Source of the DNA: Lachnospiraceae bacterium
GTDB taxonomy: Bacteria; Bacillota; Clostridia; Lachnospirales; Lachnospiraceae
Direction of reading: 5' to 3'
Assembly: GCA_024681595.1 (NCBI GenBank)
Contig: JAILAN010000027.1
Coordinates: forward strand, 1-64,000
Length of the DNA stretch: 64,000 nucleotides
Made by a program: the position numbers and the translations under genes
In this document: piece after piece, positions 7,847-16,467 of the stretch
How the letters are laid out: every line of letters begins with the position of its first letter
How positions within the stretch are numbered: position 1 is the first letter of the stretch
Notes under the pieces: model-generated
Told to the model about the DNA's origin: nothing
Databases searched by the model: none
The model's input: the letters and a program-made list of their open reading frames with translations, nothing else

Positions 7847-10279
7847 TTACTTTGCCTCTTCAAGAGCTTTTTTAGCTTTTGATAGCTCTTTCTTTTCGTT
7901 TTCAAGGGCGGCCTTAACGCGTTTTTCGGCCTCATTCATCCGTTCAACAGCTTCTTCCATAGCCGCTTTAGCCTCATCGTATTCCAGCTGAGCTATACGT
8001 GCTTCTTCTTTGTATTTTGCTGCATTGGAGTCAGCTATGATCGCTTCTTTTTTCTTTTCGATCTTGTATTTTTCTGTTTCCGTAAAGGGTATATACTTAA
8101 ATACTGCCAGTGACAAAGGAGCGAGTTTTACCTCAATTGAATATGGTCTTCCGTCGGCTTCCTTTTCCGATACGACTTTTGTTCTGGTATTTGTCAGGTT
8201 GCCGCCTCCGAATATTTTATCATCGGTGTTCAGCAATTCTTTGTATTTTCCCGGATATGGAGTCCCGACTGTTATATTTCTTATCACTCCTGCAAAATTA
8301 CATATGACAAGCAGAGTATCCTTATCATTTATTCCTTTTCTCATAAAACTCAGAGTGCATTCATTTGAACTGATGCAGTTGATCCATTCAAAGCCTTCCT
8401 GAGTATAATCAAGTTCATATAATGCTCTGTTAGAAGAATAGAGCTTGTTTAATTCCCTTATAAGGGTTCTCAATCCCTTGTGGGCATTTTTGCGAAGAAT
8501 CCCAAAATCAAGCCGGTAACTTCTACCGAAAACATATTCCGAGCCGAAATCCGGTCCCATCATCAGCATTTTCTTACCGGGATGCATAAACAGATAAGCA
8601 TAGCTCAGTCTCAGATTGGCAATCCTCTCTTCATCCTCTCCGGGCATATTTTGTATAAACGCACCGGTATCCTGTAAAGAATAATTGTATGGAAATCCGC
8701 AGATAAAGTTCTCGGAATACTGATAAACCATGCTGAAAGTCAACTCATTATGATGATGAGCACGGAAATACGGATCATATGAAATATAAGACAGATAATC
8801 ATCCGAAAAACCATTGTTTAACTTATAGTCAAATCCCAGTCCGTCCTCGGATACCGGCACTGTCACACCTCTGTATGCCGCATCATCCTGAGCGATAAGA
8901 ATAATATCCTTATGCTTCTTTTTTAGTACTGAGTTTAAATGCTTGATAAATTCGATACCGTCAAGATTTTCATTTCCACCGTACTGATTAGGCAACCATT
9001 CGCCCTCACCCTTATGGTAATCAAGATAAATCATAGAGGATGTTTCATTGATATAATATCCGTCAAAATGAAACTGTTCTATATAATATAGGGCATTAGA
9101 TATAAGGAACGAAGTTACCTCAGGTCTGGAATAATTGAAATTCAGCGCATCACGTCCCGGATGCGTGGATTTTCTTGAATCAAGATGTTCATAGAGGCAT
9201 GTGCCGTCATAACAGTTAAGAGAATCGTTAGATGCAGAAAAGCATGTGCATCCAAAGTCAAATAAAACTCCTATTCCGTTACGGTGAAGCACATTGACAA
9301 GTTCTTTAAGTGATACTGGTTCAAACAGGACAGATGAAGGTGCATAAAAGAATGCAGCGGGATCTTGGGACGGATGATCGGTAAGACTTTCCGTAAAAGG
9401 AAGAAATTTAACATAGTCATATCCAAAATCCTTGACATGTTTAACTATCCTGTCTGCAAAACTCTTTATATCAGGCAGATCATAGTCATCCGGGCCCAGT
9501 AAAGATTCCGGATCGATCTCACAGACAGACAGTTTATCTTTAATGTGATCGGTACATCCGGATATAAACTCATCATCAGTAAACTCAAAAGCATCATCAC
9601 ATATTACGGAATATGGCCTTCCGTCAATATATCTGATCTTTCTGCTGAACGGATCAGGTTTTATAACAACTGCTCCGCCACGGGTTTTGATCTCATAACA
9701 ATAGCATTCGTCAGTAGATACATGCGGGATAAACATCTCATATATACCGGAATCATCATTCTTATGCATCATATGAAATCCGGATCTGAAATCATTGAAC
9801 GATCCGATAACACAGACTGACAGTGCAAACGGGGCCCACAGAGCGAACCTGACACCCTTTACCCTGTCTGAAATATAAGGAAATGATCCAAAAAGCTCAT
9901 ATGCTTTATACTGAGTCCCGGATATAAAAGAAGAAATATTCTTATCTGAAATGAATTTATGCGAAAATCTGTAAGGATCCTTGTAATTTATCGAACTTCC
10001 GTCTGATAAAATGACTTCATATTCATAATCATAAGTAAGCTTGCCCGGGATTATCTGGGCAAAAAAGCCCATTTCATCAGCCATTTCCATGGCAATTGTT
10101 TTATGTTCACGGTCATTTATCACAAGGTTCATCAAAGTAGCATCAGGAAAAAAGGCCTGGAACAGCGTGCCTCCCGAAACACTATGAGGGCCAAGAACAT
10201 CATAAGGATGTGATTCCTCACGATAAGTAACGGCCTCAATTTCAGGCCAGTTCATAAATTTATAAAGCTTTTTTTTCAT
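7847..10279 (-). CDS. Branching-enzyme-like GH13 protein with its catalytic triad replaced; C-terminal coiled coil
   Basis: An 810-aa protein that aligns by eye along its whole length with glycogen branching enzyme (GlgB): N-terminal beta modules with VRFALWAPFALSVCVIGSFN, the (beta/alpha)8 barrel and the GlgB-type C-terminal beta domain. Conserved stretches include YDGTCLYEHLDSRK, FNYSRPEVTSFLISNAL and WLPNQYGGNENLDGIEF. The catalytic residues are lost: GlgB VDAV reads INET (nucleophile D to N, about N411), AEES reads AQDD (acid/base E to Q, about Q464) and SHDEV reads PYNYS (D to N, about N532). The region-I His and region-II Arg are also gone. It should therefore not branch glucan; glucan binding or a scaffold role is inference. 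Residues 735-810 form a Lys/Glu/Ala-rich coiled coil foreign to GlgB. A GAGGG ribosome site precedes the start. Confidence 0.88.
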   Translation of the reverse strand: MKKKLYKFMNWPEIEAVTYREESHPYDVLGPHSVSGGTLFQAFFPDATLMNLVINDREHKTIAMEMADEMGFFAQIIPGKLTYDYEYEVILSDGSSINYKDPYRFSHKFISDKNISSFISGTQYKAYELFGSFPYISDRVKGVRFALWAPFALSVCVIGSFNDFRSGFHMMHKNDDSGIYEMFIPHVSTDECYCYEIKTRGGAVVIKPDPFSRKIRYIDGRPYSVICDDAFEFTDDEFISGCTDHIKDKLSVCEIDPESLLGPDDYDLPDIKSFADRIVKHVKDFGYDYVKFLPFTESLTDHPSQDPAAFFYAPSSVLFEPVSLKELVNVLHRNGIGVLFDFGCTCFSASNDSLNCYDGTCLYEHLDSRKSTHPGRDALNFNYSRPEVTSFLISNALYYIEQFHFDGYYINETSSMIYLDYHKGEGEWLPNQYGGNENLDGIEFIKHLNSVLKKKHKDIILIAQDDAAYRGVTVPVSEDGLGFDYKLNNGFSDDYLSYISYDPYFRAHHHNELTFSMVYQYSENFICGFPYNYSLQDTGAFIQNMPGEDEERIANLRLSYAYLFMHPGKKMLMMGPDFGSEYVFGRSYRLDFGILRKNAHKGLRTLIRELNKLYSSNRALYELDYTQEGFEWINCISSNECTLSFMRKGINDKDTLLVICNFAGVIRNITVGTPYPGKYKELLNTDDKIFGGGNLTNTRTKVVSEKEADGRPYSIEVKLAPLSLAVFKYIPFTETEKYKIEKKKEAIIADSNAAKYKEEARIAQLEYDEAKAAMEEAVERMNEAEKRVKAALENEKKELSKAKKALEEAK

Positions 10280-10317
10280 ATGATCGCCCTCACATCTGAT
10301 CTATAAAATACAGAAAT

Positions 10318-10346
10318 ATATTAACAAAGAAAACTGTACAAAACAA
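10318..10346 (-). promoter_or_regulatory. Putative sigma-A promoter for the GH13-like gene
   Basis: TTGTTT, exactly 17 bp, then TAATAT on the minus strand, about 38 bp before the GH13-like start codon. The -35 box ends 2 bp from the palindrome at 10348-10366, so a protein bound there would touch this promoter. Confidence 0.6.
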
Positions 10347-10347
10347 G

Positions 10348-10366
10348 TTCATGATGCTATCATGAA
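10348..10366. repeat. 19-bp perfect inverted repeat (candidate operator or RNA hairpin)
   Basis: TTCATGAT-gct-ATCATGAA has two perfect 8-bp arms around a 3-bp centre. The ATG at 10362 that opens the plus-strand 92-aa ORF lies inside the right arm. The left arm is adjacent to the -35 box of the divergent GH13-like promoter. It could be a shared operator, or a hairpin hiding the 92-aa start. Confidence 0.6.
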
Positions 10367-10640
10367 TGCTATGACAGACGAGGAAATTCTTAAAGAATTA
10401 AACAAATATGCAGAAAATGTTCTGGGAGATATCGATCCTCAGAAAACTCCGGTTTCCACGCAGCTTGACAAGCTAAAACCCAAAATGGAGGAACTGGCTT
10501 TAAAAAGCGGTCTCAGTGTTGAAGATATCTTTATACGATATATGGACCTGGCTTCAACTCAAAAGGTCAAGATGGAACAGAATTTTAAGGATACGATGGA
10601 GCGCGCCGGAGTTACTGATCTTGGTTCCCTGCCCTATTGA
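10362..10640 (+). CDS. 92-aa orphan helical protein of unknown function
   Basis: I do not recognise a family. It encodes 92 aa (MNAMTDEEILKELNKYAENV at the N-terminus), predicted mostly helical and charged, with no Cys, no signal peptide and no membrane segment. A second ATG at 10371 (MTDEEILKEL) is an equally likely start. Neither has a clear Shine-Dalgarno site, and the first lies inside an inverted repeat. Reality is supported by its isolated plus-strand position between two minus-strand genes, by not being a shadow of another gene, by ordinary codon use and by a terminator hairpin 16 bp after its stop. It diverges from the GH13-like gene with an 82-bp gap, so shared control is plausible. 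Confidence 0.7.
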   Translation: MNAMTDEEILKELNKYAENVLGDIDPQKTPVSTQLDKLKPKMEELALKSGLSVEDIFIRYMDLASTQKVKMEQNFKDTMERAGVTDLGSLPY

Positions 10641-10656
10641 TATTCATTAAACAGTG

Positions 10657-10680
10657 AAAGGCTAACGTATGTTAGCCTTT
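10657..10680. terminator. Hairpin terminator between convergent genes
   Basis: AAAGGCTAAC-gtat-GTTAGCCTTT is a perfect 10-bp stem. A U-rich stretch (CCTTTGAATTCTTTTTT) follows on the plus strand, so it mainly stops the 92-aa gene. The minus-strand sensor-GGDEF gene ends inside the stem (its TAG is at 10662-10664), and no T tract follows on that side. Confidence 0.7.
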
Positions 10681-12569
10681 CCTTTGAATTCTTTTTTATT
10701 CTCATACATTACTGTATCTGCTCTTTTAAATACATCTGAAAGATTCTCATCTTTATTATTCTGATATAACGCCATTCCAAATGCTATTGAGACTTTTTTC
10801 CATCTTTCAATATCCTGTATGGCCAGATCATCCATTCTGTCATTAAGTTCTATCAAAAGACTGTTTCTATCATCATAATCCTCACCCTTTAGTATAGTCA
10901 GGAATTCATCGCCTCCGATCCTGAAAACCGGGCTGTGCTTGAAAATATTGCATAACATTTTACAAGAATTGATGATATAGGAATCTCCATATTCATGTCC
11001 GAATTCATCATTAACTGCCTTCAGACTGTTGATGTCAAAGATAACTACAGCAAAATCTTCACATGATCTGTTAAATATCTGAGAATTGATTCTCGAAGCC
11101 ACAGAATCGTAAGCAGTTCTGTTCTTTACCCCTGTAAGCGGATCGGTTTCATTAATAATCTTTAATTTATTATTTAGATAATTGGCCAGCAGGTTTTTAC
11201 GGTATTTAATGAATATCGAATTGAGTCTCTGTTCATATCTTACAAGATTATTGTTCTTATCTATCTCATCAACAATATCACGGAAAACAAAATAACCCAT
11301 TGTCCTTTCATTATCATGAAGCGGCATAAAGATATAGGTATGATTTTCATCTGAATTGTCATCAATATTGGGAACAAGCTGTCTGGTTTCGAAATTGGGA
11401 TTAAAGCTGATCCGACCATCATTCATGGAAAAGATGTCAAACATATAATCCGAGTAACCCTCCTGACGAAGAGTGATGCTCTCGTCATAAACGGAATTCT
11501 CATAATCGGGTTCAAGAAGTATATGCATATTACCTTTTTCAAACTCTGAATTCACGCCGAAAAAAGACGAAAGTGAACTGTATATATCTATAAATTCGAG
11601 ACCTGATAAAAGCGCCGCATCAAGAAAGTTGAGCTTGGTTGCAAAATTATTTGCGATCAGTCTGTCAACAAAAAGTTTATGACCGATATCACGTCTGGCA
11701 GAATTGGCTATTTCACTGTCTGTTATTGACTCTGTACTTTCTCTGTTCTTTAAAACACAGGGTATTATCCTGGCTGAGGGAACAGTTTTACCGTTAATTG
11801 AATCTATGATGATCCTTACGGAATCACAGCCTATGGTTTCAAAATTTTGGCTGACTGTGGTAAGTGTCGGGTCAAACAATGCAGAACTGTATGTATCATC
11901 AAATCCCGTAACATAAACATCATCCGGGATCCTGTATCCGTTCTTTTGTAACTCACTCGCGGCAAAAATAGCAAGGCCGTCATTAGCGCACATGAAAGCA
12001 TCCGGCAGTTCTCTCCCGGATTTGATATATTCATTTATAAATCGAGCTGAAGAGGTCAGATCCCAGTTAGTATAAAAGATATCATCTGAATCAAATTCTT
12101 CGAAGGTGTCAGAAATTGCTTTTGCACGCAACAAAGAATCAGGGTGATTAGCAGAACCAGCTAAATAGAATACTTTTCTGATTCCATGAACATTTTTAAG
12201 ATTCTCGCACAACTGTTTCATCCCGTTATAATTGTCCGGAGTAAGGAAGTAACCGTAATCGGGTTTCCGGCCACAGCTTACAGTTGGGATATGTGCGTCT
12301 TTACAGGATTTTACCAAAGACTCGAATGCATCATCATGATCGATAGAATTTCCGAAAATTATGGCGCCGTCAAAATCATCCAGTACCGGCAGTTTGAATA
12401 TATTAAGTTCTCCTCTGGCAGAAGTAAGTGCATCCGTTAATAAAGGAAAACAAAGAAACAGGTAAACATCAGCATTTAAATCCTTTATACCGTTTGCAAC
12501 ACCGGACATGAACTGGTTCATGATCTCTGAACCCCAGCCAGCTCCAAAAACTGCTATCTTTTTTTTCAT
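10662..12569 (-). CDS. LacI-type ligand-binding domain fused to a GGDEF diguanylate cyclase
   Basis: A 635-aa protein without signal peptide or membrane helix. Residues 1-280 match the sugar-binding core of LacI/PurR regulators (PDAFMCANDGLAIFAASELQ, VYVTGFDDTYSSALFDPTLT) but have no DNA-binding helix-turn-helix. A middle region (about 290-470) may be GAF-like. The C-terminus is a GGDEF domain with LTGVKNRTAYD, FDINSLKAVND and an intact IGGDEF. This predicts a cytosolic enzyme making c-di-GMP from GTP in response to a small ligand, perhaps a sugar (inference). No RxxD inhibitory site precedes GGDEF. The gene is monocistronic and its stop codon lies within the hairpin at 10657-10680. Confidence 0.88.
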   Translation of the reverse strand: MKKKIAVFGAGWGSEIMNQFMSGVANGIKDLNADVYLFLCFPLLTDALTSARGELNIFKLPVLDDFDGAIIFGNSIDHDDAFESLVKSCKDAHIPTVSCGRKPDYGYFLTPDNYNGMKQLCENLKNVHGIRKVFYLAGSANHPDSLLRAKAISDTFEEFDSDDIFYTNWDLTSSARFINEYIKSGRELPDAFMCANDGLAIFAASELQKNGYRIPDDVYVTGFDDTYSSALFDPTLTTVSQNFETIGCDSVRIIIDSINGKTVPSARIIPCVLKNRESTESITDSEIANSARRDIGHKLFVDRLIANNFATKLNFLDAALLSGLEFIDIYSSLSSFFGVNSEFEKGNMHILLEPDYENSVYDESITLRQEGYSDYMFDIFSMNDGRISFNPNFETRQLVPNIDDNSDENHTYIFMPLHDNERTMGYFVFRDIVDEIDKNNNLVRYEQRLNSIFIKYRKNLLANYLNNKLKIINETDPLTGVKNRTAYDSVASRINSQIFNRSCEDFAVVIFDINSLKAVNDEFGHEYGDSYIINSCKMLCNIFKHSPVFRIGGDEFLTILKGEDYDDRNSLLIELNDRMDDLAIQDIERWKKVSIAFGMALYQNNKDENLSDVFKRADTVMYENKKEFKGKANIR

Positions 12570-12677
12570 ATAAACGAAATATCCCCGTAAAACGTTTTAT
12601 TAGTTTTATTATAACACTCATCCGTGAAAATAGAAATTATAATGGAAATCAGAATATGTTATATTTCCGATAACAGC

Positions 12678-12706
12678 AAAAAAGAGGTGCCATCAGGCAC
12701 CTCTTT
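12678..12706 (-). terminator. Intrinsic terminator of serC-serA
   Basis: AAAGAGGTGCC-tgat-GGCACCTCTTT is a perfect 11-bp stem followed by a T run on the minus strand. It begins 15 bp after the serA stop. Confidence 0.92.
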
Positions 12707-12721
12707 ACTAAAGCTCATGAG

Positions 12722-13885
12722 TTATTTAATCACTCTGACTCTTATCACACCTTCAATACTCTTAAGTTTATTGATTATATCCTCCGTAGAAGGCTGCTCG
12801 ATATCAAGCATTGTGTATGCATACTCACCTTTAGACTTATTAGTCATATCAGAGATATTGATGCCCAGATCACCAAAGCAGGCAGTAAATCTGGTTATCA
12901 TGTTGGGATTGTTCTTATGCAGGATAGTAACACGACCTGCCTGAGAGCATTCTCCCATATCACAGTTGGGGAAATTCACGGAATTATTTATATTACCGTT
13001 TTTAAGGTAATTCATAAGTTCCTTAACAGCCATCTTGGCACAGTTGTCCTCAGATTCTTCTGTAGATGCGCCAAGATGAGGAATAACAATGCACCCTTCC
13101 TGTCCGGCAGTTGTCGGATTAGGAAAATCCGATACATATTTTCTGACTTTTCCGTTTTTGATCCCTTCAAGCACGGCTTTTTCATCGCAAAGAAGATCTC
13201 TGGCGAAATTAAGGATAATAACTCCGTCTTTCATCTTGTCTATTGCTTCTTTGTTAATCATCCCCTTAGTAGAATCAAGCAAGGGAACATGTATGGTGAT
13301 GATATCGCATGTTTCAAATATCTCTTCAACGTTTAAAACATGCTTGACATCACGGCTTAAGTTCCATGCAGCATCAACAGAAACATAAGGGTCGTAACCA
13401 TATACTTCCATACCCATATGCTTGGCCACATTAGCTACTTTAACACCGATCGCACCAAGACCTATGATACCAAGCTTTTTGTCCTGAACTTCTGTACCGG
13501 CAAATGCTTTTTTAGCTTTTTCAGCGCTCTTTCCTATATCAGCATCGTCTTTGTTTTTTAAGACCCAGTCTATACCGCCAACAACATCTCTTGAAGCAAG
13601 AAGCATTCCGGCAATGACCAGTTCCTTTACACCGTTGGCATTAGCTCCGGGAGTGTTAAATACAACGATTCCCTTTTTTGCGCACTCATCAAGAGGTATG
13701 TTGTTAACGCCTGCCCCGGCTCTTGCTACAGCAAGAAGATCCTTCGAAAGTTCCATCTCATGCATCGATGCAGATCTGACTAGGATTCCTTCTGCTTTAT
13801 TTACATCCTCTGTTTTAACAAATTCATCCGTGAACTTCTCAAGTCCTACATTTGCAATAGGATTCAGGCAAAAATAATTAAACAT
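12722..13885 (-). CDS. serA: D-3-phosphoglycerate dehydrogenase
   Basis: About 387 aa. It oxidises 3-phosphoglycerate to 3-phosphohydroxypyruvate with NAD, the first step of serine synthesis. Visible are the NAD-binding LGIIGLGAIGVKVANVAKHMG (cut short here as LGIIGLGAIG), NFARDLLCDEKAV, and the catalytic region PHLGASTEESEDN containing the His of the 2-hydroxyacid dehydrogenase family. The C-terminal 70 residues form an ACT domain (MITRFTACFGDLGINISDM), which usually mediates serine feedback. The track start is five codons too long: the ATG at 13885 (MFNYFCLNP) has GAGGAG 5 bases upstream. It overlaps the end of serC by 8 bp, so the pair is translationally coupled. Confidence 0.94.
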   Translation of the reverse strand: MFNYFCLNPIANVGLEKFTDEFVKTEDVNKAEGILVRSASMHEMELSKDLLAVARAGAGVNNIPLDECAKKGIVVFNTPGANANGVKELVIAGMLLASRDVVGGIDWVLKNKDDADIGKSAEKAKKAFAGTEVQDKKLGIIGLGAIGVKVANVAKHMGMEVYGYDPYVSVDAAWNLSRDVKHVLNVEEIFETCDIITIHVPLLDSTKGMINKEAIDKMKDGVIILNFARDLLCDEKAVLEGIKNGKVRKYVSDFPNPTTAGQEGCIVIPHLGASTEESEDNCAKMAVKELMNYLKNGNINNSVNFPNCDMGECSQAGRVTILHKNNPNMITRFTACFGDLGINISDMTNKSKGEYAYTMLDIEQPSTEDIINKLKSIEGVIRVRVIK

Positions 13886-14963
13886 GATTTTTCTCCTCAA
13901 ACTCTTTCATGAACTCAACCAGCTTCTGAACACCTTCAATAGGCATTGCGTTATATATCGAAGCTCTCATACCGCCGACACTTCTGTGCCCCTTTAGATT
14001 AACAAAGCCACGCTCAGTTGCTTCCTTAATGAACTTGTCATTAAGTTCATCTGAATCTGTTACAAAAGGAACGTTCATCAAAGACCTGTCTTCTTTTCTC
14101 ACGGTTCCCCTGAACATCTTTGAAGAATCAAGATAATCATAAAGAATCTTGGCTTTCTTCTCATTAAGTTCCTTCATCTTTTCAAGTCCGCCCATCTTTT
14201 TAAGCCACTTGAACACCTTGCCGCAGATATATATCGTGTAGCAGGGAGGCGTATTATACAACGAATCATTATCTGCCTGAGTCTTCCATTTTAACATGGT
14301 AGGAGTACCGGGAAGTACATCATCGGTTATAAGATCTTCTCTGATGATCGCAATGACGCATCCGGCAGGTCCGACATTCTTTTGTACTCCGCCATAGATA
14401 ACGGCATATTTAGATACATCCACGGGCTCTGAAAGGAAACATGAAGATACATCAGCTACCAGATCCTTGCCTTTGGTGTTAGGAAGAGTTTTGAACTTTG
14501 TTCCGTAAATTGTATTGTTCTCACAGATATAAACATAGTCCATATCATCAGTGATAGGAAGATCCGAGCAATCGGGTATATAGCTGAAAGTTTCATCTTC
14601 ACTGGAGGCCAGTTTAACTGCTTCACCATAGATCTTTGCTTCAGCAAATGCTTTTTTAGCCCACTGTCCGGTAATGATATATCCGGCTTTTTTGTTTTTC
14701 ATCATGTTCATGGGAACTTCTGCGAAAAACTGTGAAGCACCGCCCTGAAGGAATAATACCTTATAATTATCCGGAATATTCATAATATCACGAAGATCCT
14801 GTTCAGCTTCCTTGATAATGTTATCATAGACCTTTGAACGATGGCTCATCTCCATAACAGACTGGCCGGAGCCCTTATAATCCAACATTTCTTCTGCAGC
14901 TTCTTTAAGCACTTTTTCAGGTAAAACTGCCGGACCTGCCGAAAAATTATAAACTCTAGACAC
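13878..14963 (-). CDS. serC: Phosphoserine aminotransferase
   Basis: A 361-aa PLP enzyme converting phosphohydroxypyruvate plus glutamate to phosphoserine, the second step of serine synthesis and also used in pyridoxal phosphate synthesis. The N-terminus VYNFSAGPAVLP is diagnostic. The PLP lysine sits in YGGVQKNVGPAG near residue 195, and the C-terminal GHRSVGGMRASIYNA is typical. The start is GTG, supported by the strong ribosome site AGGAGGAG six bases upstream. It is first in a two-gene serC-serA operon with a candidate promoter at 15016-15044 and a strong terminator after serA. Confidence 0.96.
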   Translation of the reverse strand: MSRVYNFSAGPAVLPEKVLKEAAEEMLDYKGSGQSVMEMSHRSKVYDNIIKEAEQDLRDIMNIPDNYKVLFLQGGASQFFAEVPMNMMKNKKAGYIITGQWAKKAFAEAKIYGEAVKLASSEDETFSYIPDCSDLPITDDMDYVYICENNTIYGTKFKTLPNTKGKDLVADVSSCFLSEPVDVSKYAVIYGGVQKNVGPAGCVIAIIREDLITDDVLPGTPTMLKWKTQADNDSLYNTPPCYTIYICGKVFKWLKKMGGLEKMKELNEKKAKILYDYLDSSKMFRGTVRKEDRSLMNVPFVTDSDELNDKFIKEATERGFVNLKGHRSVGGMRASIYNAMPIEGVQKLVEFMKEFEEKNHV

Positions 14964-15015
14964 TTTTTTCTCCTCCTTGCGATGTTAGTTGTATACAATT
15001 ATGCAATTGAATAGT

Positions 15016-15044
15016 ATTTTATACTTTATGTCCTGATTTGTCCA
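15016..15044 (-). promoter_or_regulatory. Possible promoter for serC-serA
   Basis: TGGACA, 17 bp, TAAAAT on the minus strand, about 50 bp before the serC GTG. The -35 is imperfect, and the same stretch holds a weak stem (CCTGA/TCAGG) that could belong to the end of the upstream gene. Confidence 0.35.
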
Positions 15045-15060
15045 GTATCAGGCTTTTCAA

Positions 15061-16467
15061 CTAATAAAACAAAATAACCGGAGTGCCGTCTTCAACCATT
15101 TCCCACATGGATTTGATATTCTCATAGGGTGTATTTACACATCCATGTGACCCGGCGGTTTTGTATATCTCACCGCCAAACTTTGAACGCCAGCTGGCAT
15201 CGTGAATACCGTAGCCTTTATAAATCCCCAGCCAGTATCTTACATAAGATCTGTAATCAGGCCCTATCAGATATGTATTCTGACGATGATTATATATATA
15301 ATATGTACCCCTTATGGTACTGTGTCCGTTAGCGGTACATCCTGTAACAACATCTGTTGCAACCTCCAGGACACCATCCCGGTAATAATACATTCGCTGC
15401 TTAGTAAGATCGATCTCAATATATGTATTTCCAAGATCATTTTTCCCCTTTATAGGTGCTTCATGTTCATATACGGGTTCATGATCTTCATTGATTCCGT
15501 TTACAAATGCATTGTAAAGATATTCTTTTTCAGCATCAGCATCTATTTTATTGCCATAATTACCGCCTGATACCTTGACCAGTCTGCCATCAGTAGATTT
15601 GAAATTCCTTTCTGTGCCATATGTATCATATTTGGCAGCCAGAGAATCGATATATTCATCTATCTTATCCCTGTCAAGAATAAGATCGTTTTTCTCATCA
15701 AATACAAAATTACCGTATTCATCAGTCATGATAAATGTTGAGGCTACAGCTCTGTCAATGACTTCCTCATCATCACCGAAATGATAAACTATATTTCGAT
15801 TCTGAAATGAATCTACCTTTTTAAAAAGATCGATACACGAAGCCATTTCACTGTCCATTGACAGGTTTCTGTAACATCCGGCTTTATAAAGATCCAAAGT
15901 ATCCCTGAAGTCATTGAATGATTGCGTGATCAGTTCCTTGGCATACTGTTCATTAAGAACATTAACGCGCATATTGATAAGCTCATAGCCGTTGTTGGTC
16001 GTTCTGTTTATCCTGACGATCCTGCTCTCTTCCGGTATATGGGTAAAGAATGGCAATTTATCTACATATGTGTCGAATATGGCGGTATTGTATGTGATAG
16101 TCGGCGTAAAGTTGCTGTAACGATTGGCATTTATCAGATTTGCGCCCCACAAAATGGGCATTTGCGAATAATACAGTTCTTTAAGCCTGTCGGTGAAATC
16201 ATATTTTAGATCTACATCCTCGGCATTTACAGTATAAGACTTACCATCAGAATCAATGATGGTAAGTCCTTTGTAATCACCGATGTTGCGAAGCAATTCG
16301 CTGTTAACCTGTTCAATTGTTTTTCCGGTGCAGTATATTCCGTTTATATATGTTCCATAGGAGAATCCGTTCCTGTAATAATATGCCATCAGGCAATACA
16401 GAATCAGCAAAAGTAATCCCATGAAAACAAATGAAATAAAAGCACCTTTAAAAAACTTTCTGATCAT
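15061..16467 (-). CDS. Membrane-anchored L,D-transpeptidase (YkuD)
   Basis: A 468-aa protein. Residues 8-28 are an N-terminal membrane anchor (FISFVFMGLLLLILYCLMAY), placing the rest outside the cell. A PG_binding_4-like region follows (about 60-330). The C-terminal YkuD domain carries the catalytic motif: GYGIHDASW for the His and GSHGCVNTP for the Cys. Such enzymes make 3-3 crosslinks in peptidoglycan, or attach proteins to it, by a penicillin-insensitive route. Its start codon overlaps the ilvB stop (TGATG), so it is translated as the last gene of the branched-chain operon, although no metabolic link is evident. Confidence 0.9.
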   Translation of the reverse strand: MIRKFFKGAFISFVFMGLLLLILYCLMAYYYRNGFSYGTYINGIYCTGKTIEQVNSELLRNIGDYKGLTIIDSDGKSYTVNAEDVDLKYDFTDRLKELYYSQMPILWGANLINANRYSNFTPTITYNTAIFDTYVDKLPFFTHIPEESRIVRINRTTNNGYELINMRVNVLNEQYAKELITQSFNDFRDTLDLYKAGCYRNLSMDSEMASCIDLFKKVDSFQNRNIVYHFGDDEEVIDRAVASTFIMTDEYGNFVFDEKNDLILDRDKIDEYIDSLAAKYDTYGTERNFKSTDGRLVKVSGGNYGNKIDADAEKEYLYNAFVNGINEDHEPVYEHEAPIKGKNDLGNTYIEIDLTKQRMYYYRDGVLEVATDVVTGCTANGHSTIRGTYYIYNHRQNTYLIGPDYRSYVRYWLGIYKGYGIHDASWRSKFGGEIYKTAGSHGCVNTPYENIKSMWEMVEDGTPVILFY

